From Carassius auratus (taxonomy: Eukaryota; Chordata; Actinopteri; Cypriniformes; Cyprinidae): a stretch of 64,000 nt of DNA. This document shows positions 49,204 through 61,897 of the stretch, one piece after another. The position numbers and the translations under genes were made by a program. The notes beneath the pieces are model-generated. The model was not told the DNA's origin, did not search any database, and saw only the letters and a list, made by a program, of their open reading frames with translations. Position 1 is the first letter of the stretch. The number at the start of each line of letters is the position of its first letter. The stretch spans positions 352,501-416,500 of the forward strand of contig NW_020523854.1 in NCBI RefSeq assembly GCF_003368295.1. The letters run 5' to 3'.

Positions 49204-50480
49204 CACTATTAAGAAAAATGGTCCTAAACAGTACCAGAAAACGGTTCGTCAGCTTGTAACAATAGCAGAATCTTTTTGGTGCTTAATACAGTAGAACCCT
49301 TTTTATAGGGTTCCATGCTTTGAAAGGGCTATATAGAACCTTAATGGTGCTATAAATAACCTTTACATTATATTTTTATTTTCTGTAATATTAGTATATT
49401 TATATAATTAATATTAGTTTTGTTAATGTGTATTTGAATAAACTATTTATTACTATTGTTTTGTTTTTTTACCCCTCTATTTGCCTGGTCTTATAATATG
49501 TTATAGCTTCTATTAAGGTTTTCATAAAAACATCAACAACAGCATGTTGTGTCAATTAGGTATATTTATTTTATTTAATAACGTGAAATTGTAGCAAAAA
49601 TAACAGTGATCTAACATTATGGGGAGGGGGACTTTACATTAAAACAACAACAATAACAGCAGAATTAGGAACTATTTTTATCTATGTGACATTCACGTAG
49701 CAATAATGTCAGTGCTCTTAACAACAGTTGACAGTAGACATAACATGAATACATACATAAATAAGTAAAACAAGAAAAAGATGTGATGAGGACAAAGTTC
49801 CAGGGAAATATCTTTACAATCCTCTATAAATCCTTTAAGTCCATCAATTTGTTGTGATTGAATGGTAGTTTCTCTCTAAAGAGGATGAGGTTATGGGAAC
49901 ATTAAACATGTTTGTTTGGAAACCAGTTACAATTTTAAAGTTAAATTTCTATTTAAATTAAAGAATGAAATCATTTACCTGTTGAGAGTGTGTTGACAGT
50001 CTGTATTTGGATCACTGTGCTCAAGAAAATCAGTAATGAGGAGCTTTGTCAGTTACAGTTTTTTTTAAAAAAGGGGCGGGAATCACTGCTGAAAGAAAAA
50101 CAGCAGATGCTATTTATGTATGTTTTGATGCTGGGATGCTGGTTTATGCTAGTCCTTTGTTGGTTTATGCCGGTCCTTTGTCAGCTCATGACCAGCATAG
50201 ACCAACAAAGGACCAGCAAAGGACTAGCATAAACCAGCAAAAGGACCAGCAAAGGACCAGCATAAACCAGCAAAAGGACCAGCAAAGGACCAGCATAAAC
50301 CAGCATTCCAGCGTCAAAACATACCTAAACAGCATATGCTGTTTTTTTTCAACAGGGTTAAAGAACCCAAAACACTAATACAAAGAACCATTCAGCATAA
50401 AAGGGTTCTACAGGATGCAGTGGATCTAAATAGAACTATTACTGTACTTGTACCTATTACACTAACTATTTTTTAGAGTG
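49204..50480. mobile_element. Probable DNA element with CACTCTAAAAAAT-type ends
   Basis: The left end CACTATTAAGAAAAATGGT and right end ATTTTTTAGAGTG are roughly inverted. Near both ends AGAACC/GGTTCT-rich segments face each other (for example AGAACCCTTTTTATAGGGTT on the left and AAAAGGGTTCTACAGGATG on the right). This resembles a common cyprinid element. A separate foldback unit (50086-50355) sits inside. No target duplication is clear. Confidence 0.5.
50086..50355. mobile_element. Foldback unit with internal GGACCAGCA minisatellite
   Basis: Left end CTGCTGAAAGAAAAACAGCA and right end GCTGTTTTTTTTCAACAG are inverted. The next segments also pair (TATGTATGTTTTGATGCTGG against CCAGCGTCAAAACATACCTA), so almost the whole 270 bp can fold into a hairpin. 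The interior is a tandem array of CAGCATAAACCAGCAAAAGG and CAGCAAAGGAC units that inverts near 50185. Open frames through it give only Asp-Gln-Gln-Arg-Thr-Ser repeats. Confidence 0.75.
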
Positions 50481-51293
50481 CAGCCACAGATCCGCTGAAT
50501 TGCTCACATAGAGCTGTGTTTTGGAATAAACTAGCCGAACTCATGTGCAATCCACCATGGGTAAATCCAGCAAACGCTTCGGGGCGCAGAAAATGAATGT
50601 GGCATGATAATTAGTTAATCAACAGAGCGTTGCCAGAGGAGAGAATGTTATACCTAGTATTTAATAACAGATAGTTTAATTTGTGACGCTTGTAATGTAC
50701 CTATTTCTTCATAACATGTTGGCACTTTTTGACAGTTCCTTCTGTTCTTTACCTTCTCACAAACATTTGCATGGTTTTGAGGTGTCAAAGTGTTGTAAAA
50801 CATTTTCAATGCTGATAGATGCCTAGGGCTGAGGCACATTGAGACAGTGAGTTTCTGTTTGCTTAGTTCTCGTAGAATTCGCCTTTGGCTGACTGTGTCA
50901 TGCTACGATTATAATGCAGGGTGGATACACACAGGGTTTCTGGGATTTGACTATTGTCAGGTGCGCTCGCGCTACCTTTGTAGCTATGTTTGACAGGATT
51001 ATTTGACATCAAGTACCACTGGGCCACTGTGAAAGCTGAGTTACGGGAAGTTACAGCAAATTTGAGCACAGATAACACAGAGAGTTGTGTTTAGTTTGAA
51101 ACACAATCCTAAATGGGAAACTCAAGGTCAGTTTGCCATTTCTATTTGAGTAATGGTCAATATCATGAATAAAACAGCCAGAAAGCAGCAGTGGTGTGCC
51201 AAATTGTATCAACAACATTGAATACAATTCATCATTGTAACTGGTTTCCAAACATTCAAATGAATGTGTTTGTGCAAATCTATCAAAATACTC
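50481..51293 (+). other. Intron 1, no recognised feature
   Basis: Unique sequence with no recognised repeat or exon. Confidence 0.5.
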
Positions 51294-51545
51294 AGTAACA
51301 CTTTAATTTAAGGACCAATTCTCGCTATTACATAGTTACTTATTAGTATGCATATTACTAGCATATTAATTGTTTATTAAAGCACATATTATTGCCTTAT
51401 TCTGCATGACCATATTTTAGATTCCTTTTAGATTGTACCCTATACCTAAACTTAACAACTACCTTACTAACTATTAATAAGCAGCAAATTAGCAGTTTAT
51501 TGAGGGAAAATTCTTTAAATAATTAAATTAAATTAAAGTGTTGCC
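51294..51545. mobile_element. Short DNA element with GTAACACTTTAATT inverted ends
   Basis: Left GTAACACTTTAATT and right AATTAAAGTGTTGCC are inverted. The interior includes TACTTATTAGTATGCATATT, CCTTATTCTGCATGACCATA and CCCTATACCTAAACTTAAC. Fragments of relatives lie at 21244-21415 and 34001-34130. It is non-coding, about 250 bp. Confidence 0.65.
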
Positions 51546-52248
51546 AAAATACATTATATGAATATCAGAGTTATATAAGTATGACTGAAATACTATTATA
51601 GTTTTTTTCCTTAATTTGTTTTTTGAATATTTTTAAAAGTTCAATTGAAAAGATAGTAGAGTGTATATATTCCTGTTCCTTGTGGAATTTTGTAATCAAT
51701 TTGCAGTATTTTTATTTTTATTTTATTTTTATCTGCATTGTTAATAATGGATTCATCATGAGTTTTAGATTTTATATCTTACTTACATCAAACTGAACTT
51801 AATGAAAAAGAGAAATGTTGAAATGTTAACCAAAATAAAAAGTAATCTATTTTTAATATTTCATAAGTTATTTTATTTTATTTCATGTAAATAATCCTTA
51901 TACAGATACAGATACAGATTTTAAATAGCCATAAGGTGTGTGTGTGTGTGTATGTGTGTGTGTGTGTGGTGTTCAGATTTTAGATTAGATGTTGATATTA
52001 CTGTCTTTACATGCTGTATGAGTAACATTAGAGCAAGCGGGGTAAACTTTCTCTGCCACCTTTAATTTTTTATGTATTATTTGAATTGAAATAGGTTGTA
52101 GCATGCTTAACATTGAGTCTTGAAATGCTTAGGATTTAAACCGTGTTATACACTTTTGCGCCTGTAATCTTCCCAATAGTTTGTTCAAATACACCTTCAG
52201 CTACTGAATCAATACAGATCTGTGGTCATAGCACACACAGAACTGCAC
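51546..52248 (+). other. Intron 1, AT-rich, with a (GT)n tract
   Basis: AT-rich sequence with a GT run at about 51937-51968. It ends at the left boundary of the split-repeat retroelement. Confidence 0.5.
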
Positions 52249-52401
52249 AGAAATGGAAGCTTTAGCCTAAGTTCTGCCAGGAAGACTCAATCACTTCGTC
52301 ACTAATTACCTTCATCATTATCCAATCACGTCTTTATACTCCTGTATAAAAGATCGTACTTACACATGTTTGAGTTCGCAGATGCCAACGCGACAACAAC
52401 C
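52249..52401 (+). repeat. A1 segment of split direct repeat (promoter-bearing)
   Basis: A 153-bp segment that I read as identical to 58014-58166. It contains CCAAT at 52322-52326 and TATAAAAG at 52345-52352. Homology stops sharply after CGACAACAACC. Confidence 0.9.
52345..52352 (+). promoter_or_regulatory. TATA box of the retroelement
   Basis: TATAAAAG 19 bp downstream of a CCAAT box (52322-52326). Transcription would start about 25-30 bp further on, near TTTGAGTTCGCAG. The duplicate is at 58110-58117. Confidence 0.6.
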
Positions 52402-52631
52402 GCAGATTCCGACGCGATTGTACTTGCTCAAGCTGTTGTGTTTATTCATCTACTTGCTGTAATTAAGTTCGTGCCCCGCAAACTATCTAGAGTTTGACGT
52501 TCCTCTAAGATGCACACGGGATCGTTGGCTTAGCTCCGCGTGGCGGCGATCATCTGCAGTCGTTGTGTTGGATGATTTACAAGCTTTTCTCGGCAGAGGA
52601 TGTGAACATTGGCGGAGTTCCGTGTGCTTCC

Positions 52632-52850
52632 AGGCCAGGGTTGCCAGGTTCTCAAAACCGCCAGTTACTATTTAATAAAAAAAAAATAAAAAAATAAAAA
52701 GCCCAATCGCGTTCAAAAGGGATTTATCGGTAGAATTCACATTCTAGGGGCTATATATAACACTATTGGGGTCACCTCAAACCCAGGACAGAAAAGGCAT
52801 CCCACAAAAAAAAAAAAAAAAAAAAAAAAAAACCGGTCTTGGCAACGCTG
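52632..52850. mobile_element. Small hAT-like MITE nested in the retroelement
   Basis: CCAGGGTTGCCAGG near the left and GGCAACGCTGG at the right are inverted ends. GTGCTTCC (52624-52631) and GTGCTTTC (52851-52858) flank the segment as an imperfect 8-bp duplication. The interior is dominated by poly-A blocks at about 52678-52700 and 52805-52832. Confidence 0.55.
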
Positions 52851-53292
52851 GTGCTTTCCGAGATGTCGCGTCAGTGCTGCTCGGGTCTCAACACCTGAAA
52901 AGACTTTGGTCTCAATCAACAAATATTCATCTGTACGCTCACGTGAACCTGCACGAATGAAGTCTCTCCGGACCAGCAGACAGAATTAAGGCTGCCGGTC
53001 TCTTCGGCATCTCGCCTCCATCACTTCACAAGTCTACAGCATTATAAGTATCATTTCGTTCTATGCACTTGCGGCGCCTGGGCATTAATTTATTCTCTGC
53101 AAGGATTTTTACTTACACGTTCAAATAAAGCACTGGGCGTTTCGTGCTTGTTTATCTAGCAGACTTGCACAGCATTATTAAGATGTTGATCATAGTGCAT
53201 GCAATTTTCTGAAAAACTTCTTCGTAATGAGGCACTTTAAGGCTCATCATAAACGCTACAATCTTTATACTGATAAAGCTTTTTCGCATTTC

Positions 53293-53323
<31 letters not shown>

Positions 53324-53711
53324 GCTCTGTCTAGCACACTTGAGATTCGCTGTTTTAATCCTATGCTTTAATATTTGTTTATTCAGTCTTTCATTTGCGT
53401 TATTCCTGAAAAGTTCATACTCTAATGGGATTCTATGGTTGCAGATGCAGGGAACCGCTGCTCTCACCTCATCTTTACATGGCTTACTCTTGGGCTAGTG
53501 AATTATGAACACTGGATCTACCAAGCTGATGCGTATGGACCCTTCTTTTGAGTCGTAGGTAAGATTCGGCTCAATGCTCAGTCAGCAGGCATATATTACT
53601 CCACGTGACACGAGTTGCTGCTGAACTTATTTCAGAGTAGTGGCATATCTCCAGTTTAAACCGAATATTAATTAGCAGGCATGGTTTGTTTGCACTCCTG
53701 GTCTCCGTCAA

Positions 53712-53946
53712 GGCGCGGTCACACTAGACTTTAAACATGCGAAATTATTTCGAACGCCACTGCGAATATGGGCGGGAGCAAGATAAACAGTCTCCCCTTA
53801 ATTCACAAGATGGATTATTATGTTTCTAGCACTGTGTCTTTTGCAACGGCGTCGAAAGCGTTTTATATTGTAACTTTACTCTGTATCTCTCTATAAATAT
53901 ATACACCCTAAGGGGAGGAATGGGAGAAGAGCGAGAGAGAGAGAGG

Positions 53947-53978
<32 letters not shown>

Positions 53979-54334
53979 ATTATAAAACGTTGTCATTCCA
54001 ATGTATCACCTGTTCCCGTCGACACTACAAACCATGCAGCTTCTTTCTTTTATAAATCTGTTAATGTAATATAAAATAGGACGCTGCGCAACAGCTAAAG
54101 TTATATAGCGCTTCCTTTTTGAATTTTTGTACAGAGAGGTCATGCAACAATGTATCGCTCTTCTACTGGTCCACATCCTCACGTTATGCAAATTCCCTGG
54201 TCAGAGTTCACCAAACTTGAACTTTGGAACGCAGCGAAATGCAAAATTTTTCGCATAAGCTTGCGTTTCCGGTCCGACGCATTCGCATGCGTATGAATGG
54301 AAGTCAATGGAGAGAAAAGTGCAGTGTGACCGCC
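53712..54334. mobile_element. DNA element with GGTCACACT inverted ends nested in the retroelement
   Basis: Left GGCGCGGTCACACTAGACTT and right AAGTGCAGTGTGACCGCC are inverted imperfect copies. Near the right end lies the signature ATTCGCATGCGTATGAATGG, AAGTCAATGGAG, familiar from abundant cyprinid elements. A poly-A block at about 53949-53976 lies inside. It has no open frame above about 60 codons with a known domain. Confidence 0.65.
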
Positions 54335-55088
54335 ATCACTCATAACTAACTAACGTCTGGAGGGGCGCGTTAAGTAGGTTCTGCTCATGCTGTCAAACTG
54401 ACGTCATCAGAAAAATTATTCGTTACAGGGTGGAAGTGTTCAGAATTTGATAAGATTGCTAAGACAAACAATGTTTAATTGTTTACATCAAGATTAGCAA
54501 TGTGTGCTAGTAAGCTTAAGTCCCTTCGATTTATGCATATTTTAAACTTAACCTCCGATACCTCAACTTAATATATAAAAAAAAAAAAAAAAAAAAAAAT
54601 TGGGGCGTGACAGTTAAGGGGTTAAGCTACAATCAAGGCTTGTTTATATTCGCGCATCTACTGGTGTTGGTTCATCACTCTTACTCGGCTATTGCGGCTT
54701 TCACTTTACACTTTTAAACTTTCAGACAGCTGTGCCCTCAGCCAACCCGGATTCTTCAGTCTGCCTCCGTTAGCAGACATAATAGCCTACTAAACGAAGT
54801 GCTTACGTCAGCTGGAAATCACATTTCTAAGGCGTTGCTCCCTCTACAATCAAGCCTACACGTTTGCATGGTCCGCTTCTAATGTTTTTCCTTCCAATTT
54901 TTGCGTTCCTATTCTAATTTCAACCGTTGCTCCTTTCTTGTTTAATAAAAAAAAAAAAAAAAAAACCCGCAATCTTAATTTCTCTATTAGCAGACTCTTT
55001 GCCAGCATCTAATCCACGCTAAATTTTATAATCAAATTTTCAAGCCTTTTGGCTATTCAGTTCTATTACTACTTGAGGGGTTCGCTAA

Positions 55089-55676
55089 ATCTTCCAACAA
55101 ATTAAAGACAAATGTCTGCCTATTACCCTGCCCATATTGCAAAATGAATTACTTCCATCTGCTACGGCCTTCCTTCAAAGTACCTCAATATTCTTCTGGA
55201 GGCAGTGTTTATCTGCTTTCTACAGGTTATGCTTCCAGGGGAATTCACTTCAAACCAATCAATTTGATCCTGCTCGCGGCAATTCCTTCAGATCTATGAT
55301 TCGGACCAAAAATTCTTCACACTCTCCTCAAGCACTCAAAAACCAATGTGCAAGGTTCTGGAGTCACCTTAACAATTCTAAAATCAATAATCCTGTCCCT
55401 TCTCTGCATGGTGAAATTTCTTAAAAATCCGACCTAGAATTTCTAAAACGCACCAGCTCTATTTTTCCTAACGGAGCCCCCTTTCCAAGGCTGTTTAGAA
55501 CTCGCTTAACCACTGTTCTCAAAGCTGCAGTCTATCTACTGGCCATTCATTCAGAATTGGGGCAGCTACTTCAGCAGCTGAATGAAGGATCTCTACATCA
55601 GCTGTTAAGATCATGGGCAGATGGTCTTCCTAAGCATTTGAATCATACATCAGACCTGATTCAAAACCATTATTGA
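55089..55676 (+). pseudogene. Decayed open frame inside the retroelement, function unknown
   Basis: One frame is open for about 196 codons from 55089 to the stop at 55674-55676, broken by a single TAA at 55422-55424. It starts after an in-frame TAA at 55086-55088 and has no ATG near its beginning. Both halves are non-repetitive and look like coding sequence: the first includes FDPARGNSFRSMIRTKNSSH; the second includes GAPFPRLFRTRLTTVLKAA and LGQLLQQLNEGSLHQLLRSW. I do not recognise the family. Its position, downstream of A1 in sense orientation, would suit a remnant of the element's first ORF (gag-like), but that is a guess. Confidence 0.4.
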
Positions 55677-55741
55677 AGCTCAGCAAGCTCTCCTGTAACT
55701 AATCAGGTAAATTCATGCAATTACTGGTGGTGGTGTTACTA

Positions 55742-57678
55742 TATCTGTATGGTCTTTCAAGGCCTGTCTGTGTCTGCCTATCGTGACTATTTCTGTACGG
55801 TCTATCGAGACCTGTCCGTGTCCGGCTATCATGGCTATTTTTCTGTATGGTCTATCAAGGCCTGTCCCATGTTTGCCTATTGTGGCTATCTGTGTCTGGC
55901 CTATCGTGGCTATTTCTGTACGGTCTATCGAGACCTGTCCGTGTCCGGCTATCATGGCTATTTTTCTGTATGGTCTATCAAGGCCTGTCCCATGTTTGCC
56001 TATTGTGGCTGTCTGTGTCTGCCTATCGTGGCTATTTCTGTACGGTCTATCGAGACCTGTCCGTGTCCGGCTATCATGGCTATTTTCTGTATGGTCTATC
56101 AAGGCCTGTCCCATGTCTGCCTATTGTGGCTATCTGTGTCTGGCCTATCGTGGCTATTTCTGTACGGTCTATCGAGGCCTATCTGTGTCTGGCTATAATG
56201 GCTATTTCTGTACGGCCTATCGAGGCCTGTCCGTGTCTGCCTATCGTGGCTGTCTGTGTCTGGCCTATCGTGGCTATTTCTGTACGGCCTATCAAGGCCT
56301 GTCCGTGTCCGGCCATCATGGCTATTTTTCTGTACGGTCTATTGAGGCCTGTCCTGTGTCTGCCTATTGTGGCTATTTCTGTACGGCTATTGAGGCCTGT
56401 CTGCGTCTGCCATTGTGGCTGTCTGCGTCTGGCCTATCGTGGCTATTTATGTACGGCCTATCGAGGTCTGTCTGCGTCTGCCTATCGTGGCTAATCATGG
56501 TCTATCGAGGCCTGTCTTGCGTCTGCCTATCGTGGCTGTCTGCGTCTGGCCTATTGTGGCTATTTATGTACGGTCTATCGAGGCTGTCTGTGTTGGCTAT
56601 CATGGCTATTTCTGTACGGTCTATCGAGGCCTGTCCGTGTCCGCCTATCGTGGCTGTCTGCGTCTGGCCTATTGTGGCTATTTCCGTTGGTCTATCGAGG
56701 CCTGTCCGTGTCTGGCTATCATGGCTATTTTTCTGTATGGTCTATCAAGGCCTATCTGTGTCTGGCCATCATGGCTATTTCTGTACGGTCTATCAAGGCC
56801 TGTCTGCGTCTGCCTACTGTGGCTGTCTGTGTCTGGCCTATCGTGGCTATTTATGTATGGTCTATCGAGGCCTGTCTGTGTCTGGCTATCATGGCTATTT
56901 TTCTGTACGGTCTATCGAGGCTGTCTGTGTTCTGCCTATCATGGCTATTCTGTATGGTCTATCGAGGCCTGTCTGCGTCTGCCTATCGTGGCTGTCTGCG
57001 TCTGGCCTATCGTGGCTATTTCTGTTGGTCTATTGAGGCCTGTCTGTGTCTGCCTATCGTGGCTGTCTGCGTGAGGCCTATTGTGGCTATTTATGTTGGT
57101 CTATCGGGGCCTGTCTGTGTCTGCCTATCGTGGCTGTCTGCGTCTGGCCTATCGTGGCTATTTATGTACGGTCTATTGGGGCCTGTCTGTGTCTGCCTAT
57201 CGTGGCTGTCTGCGTCTGGCCTATCGGGCTATTTATGTTCGGCCAATTGGGGCCTGTCCGCGTTTGCCTATCGTGGCTGTCTGCGTCTGGCCTATCGTGG
57301 CTATTTATGTTCGGCCTATCGAGGCCTGTCCGTGTCTGCCTATCGTGGCTATTTCTGTTGGTCTATCGAGGCCGGTCTATGTCTGCCTATCGTGGCTATT
57401 TCTGTTGGTCTATCGAGGCCTGTCTGTGTCTGCCTATCGTGGCTATTTCTGTTGGTCTATCGAGGCCTGTCTGTGTCTGCCTATCGTGGCATTTCTGTTG
57501 GTCTATCGAGGCCTGTCTGTGTCTGCCTATCGTGGCTATTTCTGTTGGTCTATCGAGGCCTGTCTGTGTCTGCCTATCATGGCTGTTTCTGTTGGTCTAT
57601 TGAGGCCTGTCTTTGTCTGCCTATCGTGGCTGTCTGTGTCCTGCCTATCGTTGCTGTCTGTGTCTGGCCTATTTCTGT
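55742..57678 (+). repeat. 1.9-kb minisatellite, unit about 47 bp with ~73-bp and ~121-bp higher-order forms
   Basis: About 33 tandem units share GTCTATCGAGGCCTGTCTG, TGTCTGCCTATCGTGGCTAT and TTCTGT. The spacing between TATCGAGGCC landmarks is not uniform. Up to about 57.0 kb it mostly alternates about 48 and 73 bp, though irregularly after about 56.35 kb. From about 56.96 to 57.3 kb it is about 70-74 bp. From 57.3 kb to the end it is about 47 bp. The longer unit contains an extra ~25-bp partial duplication (GGCTGTCTGCGTCTGGCCTA). The consensus contains no TAA, TAG or TGA in any forward frame, so long overlapping frames (up to 417 codons at 55783-57036) arise from composition. Confidence 0.95.
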
Positions 57679-57842
57679 AAAACTTAAGAAGTTTAATCTA
57701 ACGTCATTATACTGGTCATGCTAACTCTCTTTCTATTTCTTCCAGGAACCTTAGGATTCACAACTGGTGGGTATACTTCATCTACTTTTTTTTTGGGGGG
57801 AAGGCTGGCCCCGTCTGGAGGTCTCATAATCCACCTAATTTT

Positions 57843-58017
57843 GGGGGTCTGCTGCGCCCCTGCCTTCGTCTTCAGGCAGGAAATGCAGATTCGCTACCCT
57901 CGGATTACGAACCATGGACGGGGCCTTCCGCCAAAGAAATTTATAATTGTGCTCGCTGAGCTGTCAATAAATGTATGCTTCGTACATTCCTCTATCTCCC
58001 GAGTCTTTCTGGTAGAA
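57843..58017 (+). repeat. B1 segment of split direct repeat
   Basis: A 175-bp segment that reads identical to 58215-58389, including AATAAA at 57966-57971. It is directly joined to A2, with AGAA shared. Confidence 0.9.
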
Positions 58018-58166
58018 ATGGAAGCTTTAGCCTAAGTTCTGCCAGGAAGACTCAATCACTTCGTCACTAATTACCTTCATCATTATCCAATCACGTCTTT
58101 ATACTCCTGTATAAAAGATCGTACTTACACATGTTTGAGTTCGCAGATGCCAACGCGACAACAACC
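58014..58166 (+). repeat. A2 segment of split direct repeat
   Basis: Reads identical to A1 over 153 bp, with CCAAT and TATAAAAG (58110-58117). It is followed by 48 bp of CCACC-rich unique sequence (58167-58214), then B2. Confidence 0.9.
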
Positions 58167-58214
58167 TCCACCCTCCCCACCACCACCAGGATGGTCCTGT
58201 CCTTACCTTCCAGG

Positions 58215-58389
58215 GGGGGTCTGCTGCGCCCCTGCCTTCGTCTTCAGGCAGGAAATGCAGATTCGCTACCCTCGGATTACGAACCATGGACGGGGCCTTC
58301 CGCCAAAGAAATTTATAATTGTGCTCGCTGAGCTGTCAATAAATGTATGCTTCGTACATTCCTCTATCTCCCGAGTCTTTCTGGTAGAA
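58215..58389 (+). repeat. B2 segment of split direct repeat
   Basis: Reads identical to B1 over 175 bp and carries AATAAA at 58338-58343. It ends at GGTAGAA, after which sequence returns to unique intron. Confidence 0.9.
58338..58343 (+). terminator. Polyadenylation signal of the retroelement
   Basis: AATAAA followed within 10-50 bp by T-rich and TG-containing sequence (TGTATGC, CCTCTATCTCC, GTCTTTCTGG). The equivalent signal in B1 is at 57966-57971. Confidence 0.45.
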
Positions 58390-61349
<2,960 letters not shown>

Positions 61350-61369
61350 TAACTTTTTTTTTTTTTTTA

Positions 61370-61897
61370 CAGTACAGACCAAAAGTTTGGACACACCTTC
61401 TCATTCAAAGATTTTTCTTTATTTTTATGATTATGAAAATTGTAGATTCACACTGAAGGCATCAAAACTATGAATCAACACATATGGAATTATATATGGA
61501 ATTATATACATTAAAAAAAGTGTGAAACAACTGAAAATATGTCATATTGTAGGTTCTTCAAAGTATCCACCTTTTGCTTTGATTACTGCTTTGCACACTC
61601 TTGGCATTCTCTTGATGAGCTTCAAGAGGTACTCACCTGAAATGATCCAACTGTCTTGAAGGAGTTCCCGAGAGATGCTTAGCACTTGTTGGCCTTTTGC
61701 CTTCAGTCTGTGGTCCAGCTCACCCCTAAACCATCTGGATTGGGTTCAGGTCCGGTGACTGTGGAGGCCAGGTCATCTGGCGCAGCACCCCATCACTCTC
61801 CTTCTTGGTCAAATAGCCCTTGATGCCTTCAGTGTGACTACAATTTTCATAGTCATGAAAATAAAGATAACTCTTTGAATGAGAAGGTGTGTCCAAA
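61370..61897 (-). mobile_element. Internally deleted Tc1-like transposon
   Basis: The left end is TA then CAGTACAGACCAAAAGTTTG. The next 26 bp, from TTTGGACACACC onward, recur perfectly inverted at the right (ending GGTGTGTCCAAA at 61897). Likeness between the inverted ends continues for about 80 bp (TTGTAGATTCACACTGAAGG against CCTTCAGTGTGACTACAATT). The last ~18 bp of the right tip are missing and run into a TG/TA microsatellite. The interior keeps only the C-terminal part of the transposase frame on the - strand, so the element is non-autonomous. Confidence 0.85.
61555..61825 (-). pseudogene. Tc1-type transposase C-terminal fragment (broken)
   Basis: The - strand encodes MTWPPQSPDLNPIQ, then a stop after a one-base shift. 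It resumes as ELDHRLKAKGQQ and KLIKRMPRVCKAVIKAKGGY. These are the conserved WPPQSPDLNPIE and MPRICEAVI-AKGG motifs near the end of Tc1 transposases, which belong to the DDE family. The final catalytic Glu of PDLNPIE reads Gln here. The N-terminal DNA-binding domain and the first two catalytic Asp are absent through deletion. It cannot encode an active enzyme. Confidence 0.8.

Larger units (their letters stand above)
52249..58389 (+). mobile_element. Non-autonomous Ngaro-like retroelement with split direct repeats (A1-...-B1-A2-B2)
   Basis: Four repeat segments define the unit: A1 (52249-52401), B1 (57843-58017), A2 (58014-58166) and B2 (58215-58389). A1 and A2 read identical over 153 bp, B1 and B2 over 175 bp. 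B1 and A2 overlap by AGAA, which also bounds both outer ends (A1 starts AGAAATGG, B2 ends GGTAGAA). No target duplication is seen. Split direct repeats in this order are the hallmark of Ngaro-type elements (DIRS order, tyrosine recombinase, circular intermediate). A carries CCAAT and TATAAAAG, B carries AATAAA, so A acts as promoter and B as polyadenylation region. The 5.4-kb interior has no recognisable reverse transcriptase, RNase H or recombinase. It holds two nested DNA elements, a decayed frame and a large minisatellite. Identical repeats imply a recent copy. A conventional LTR element is less likely: no two complete LTRs flank the interior. Confidence 0.7.

Noticed and set aside
55713..56114. 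A 133-codon minus-strand frame with THTQT/DRPYR-like repeats
   Set aside because: It is the reverse reading of the same minisatellite and is open by composition only.
55783..57036. A 417-codon open frame as a protein gene
   Set aside because: It lies wholly in a tandem repeat whose unit has no stop codon in any forward frame. Equally long frames overlap it in the other phases, and no start context or domain supports it.
55742..57678. CRISPR array
   Set aside because: Units are near-identical throughout with no unique spacers, and this is vertebrate DNA. It is a minisatellite.
52249..58389. Conventional LTR retrotransposon
   Set aside because: The repeats do not form two complete flanking copies. 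A and B are separated at the left by the whole interior and joined only at the right. No target duplication or tRNA primer site is evident.
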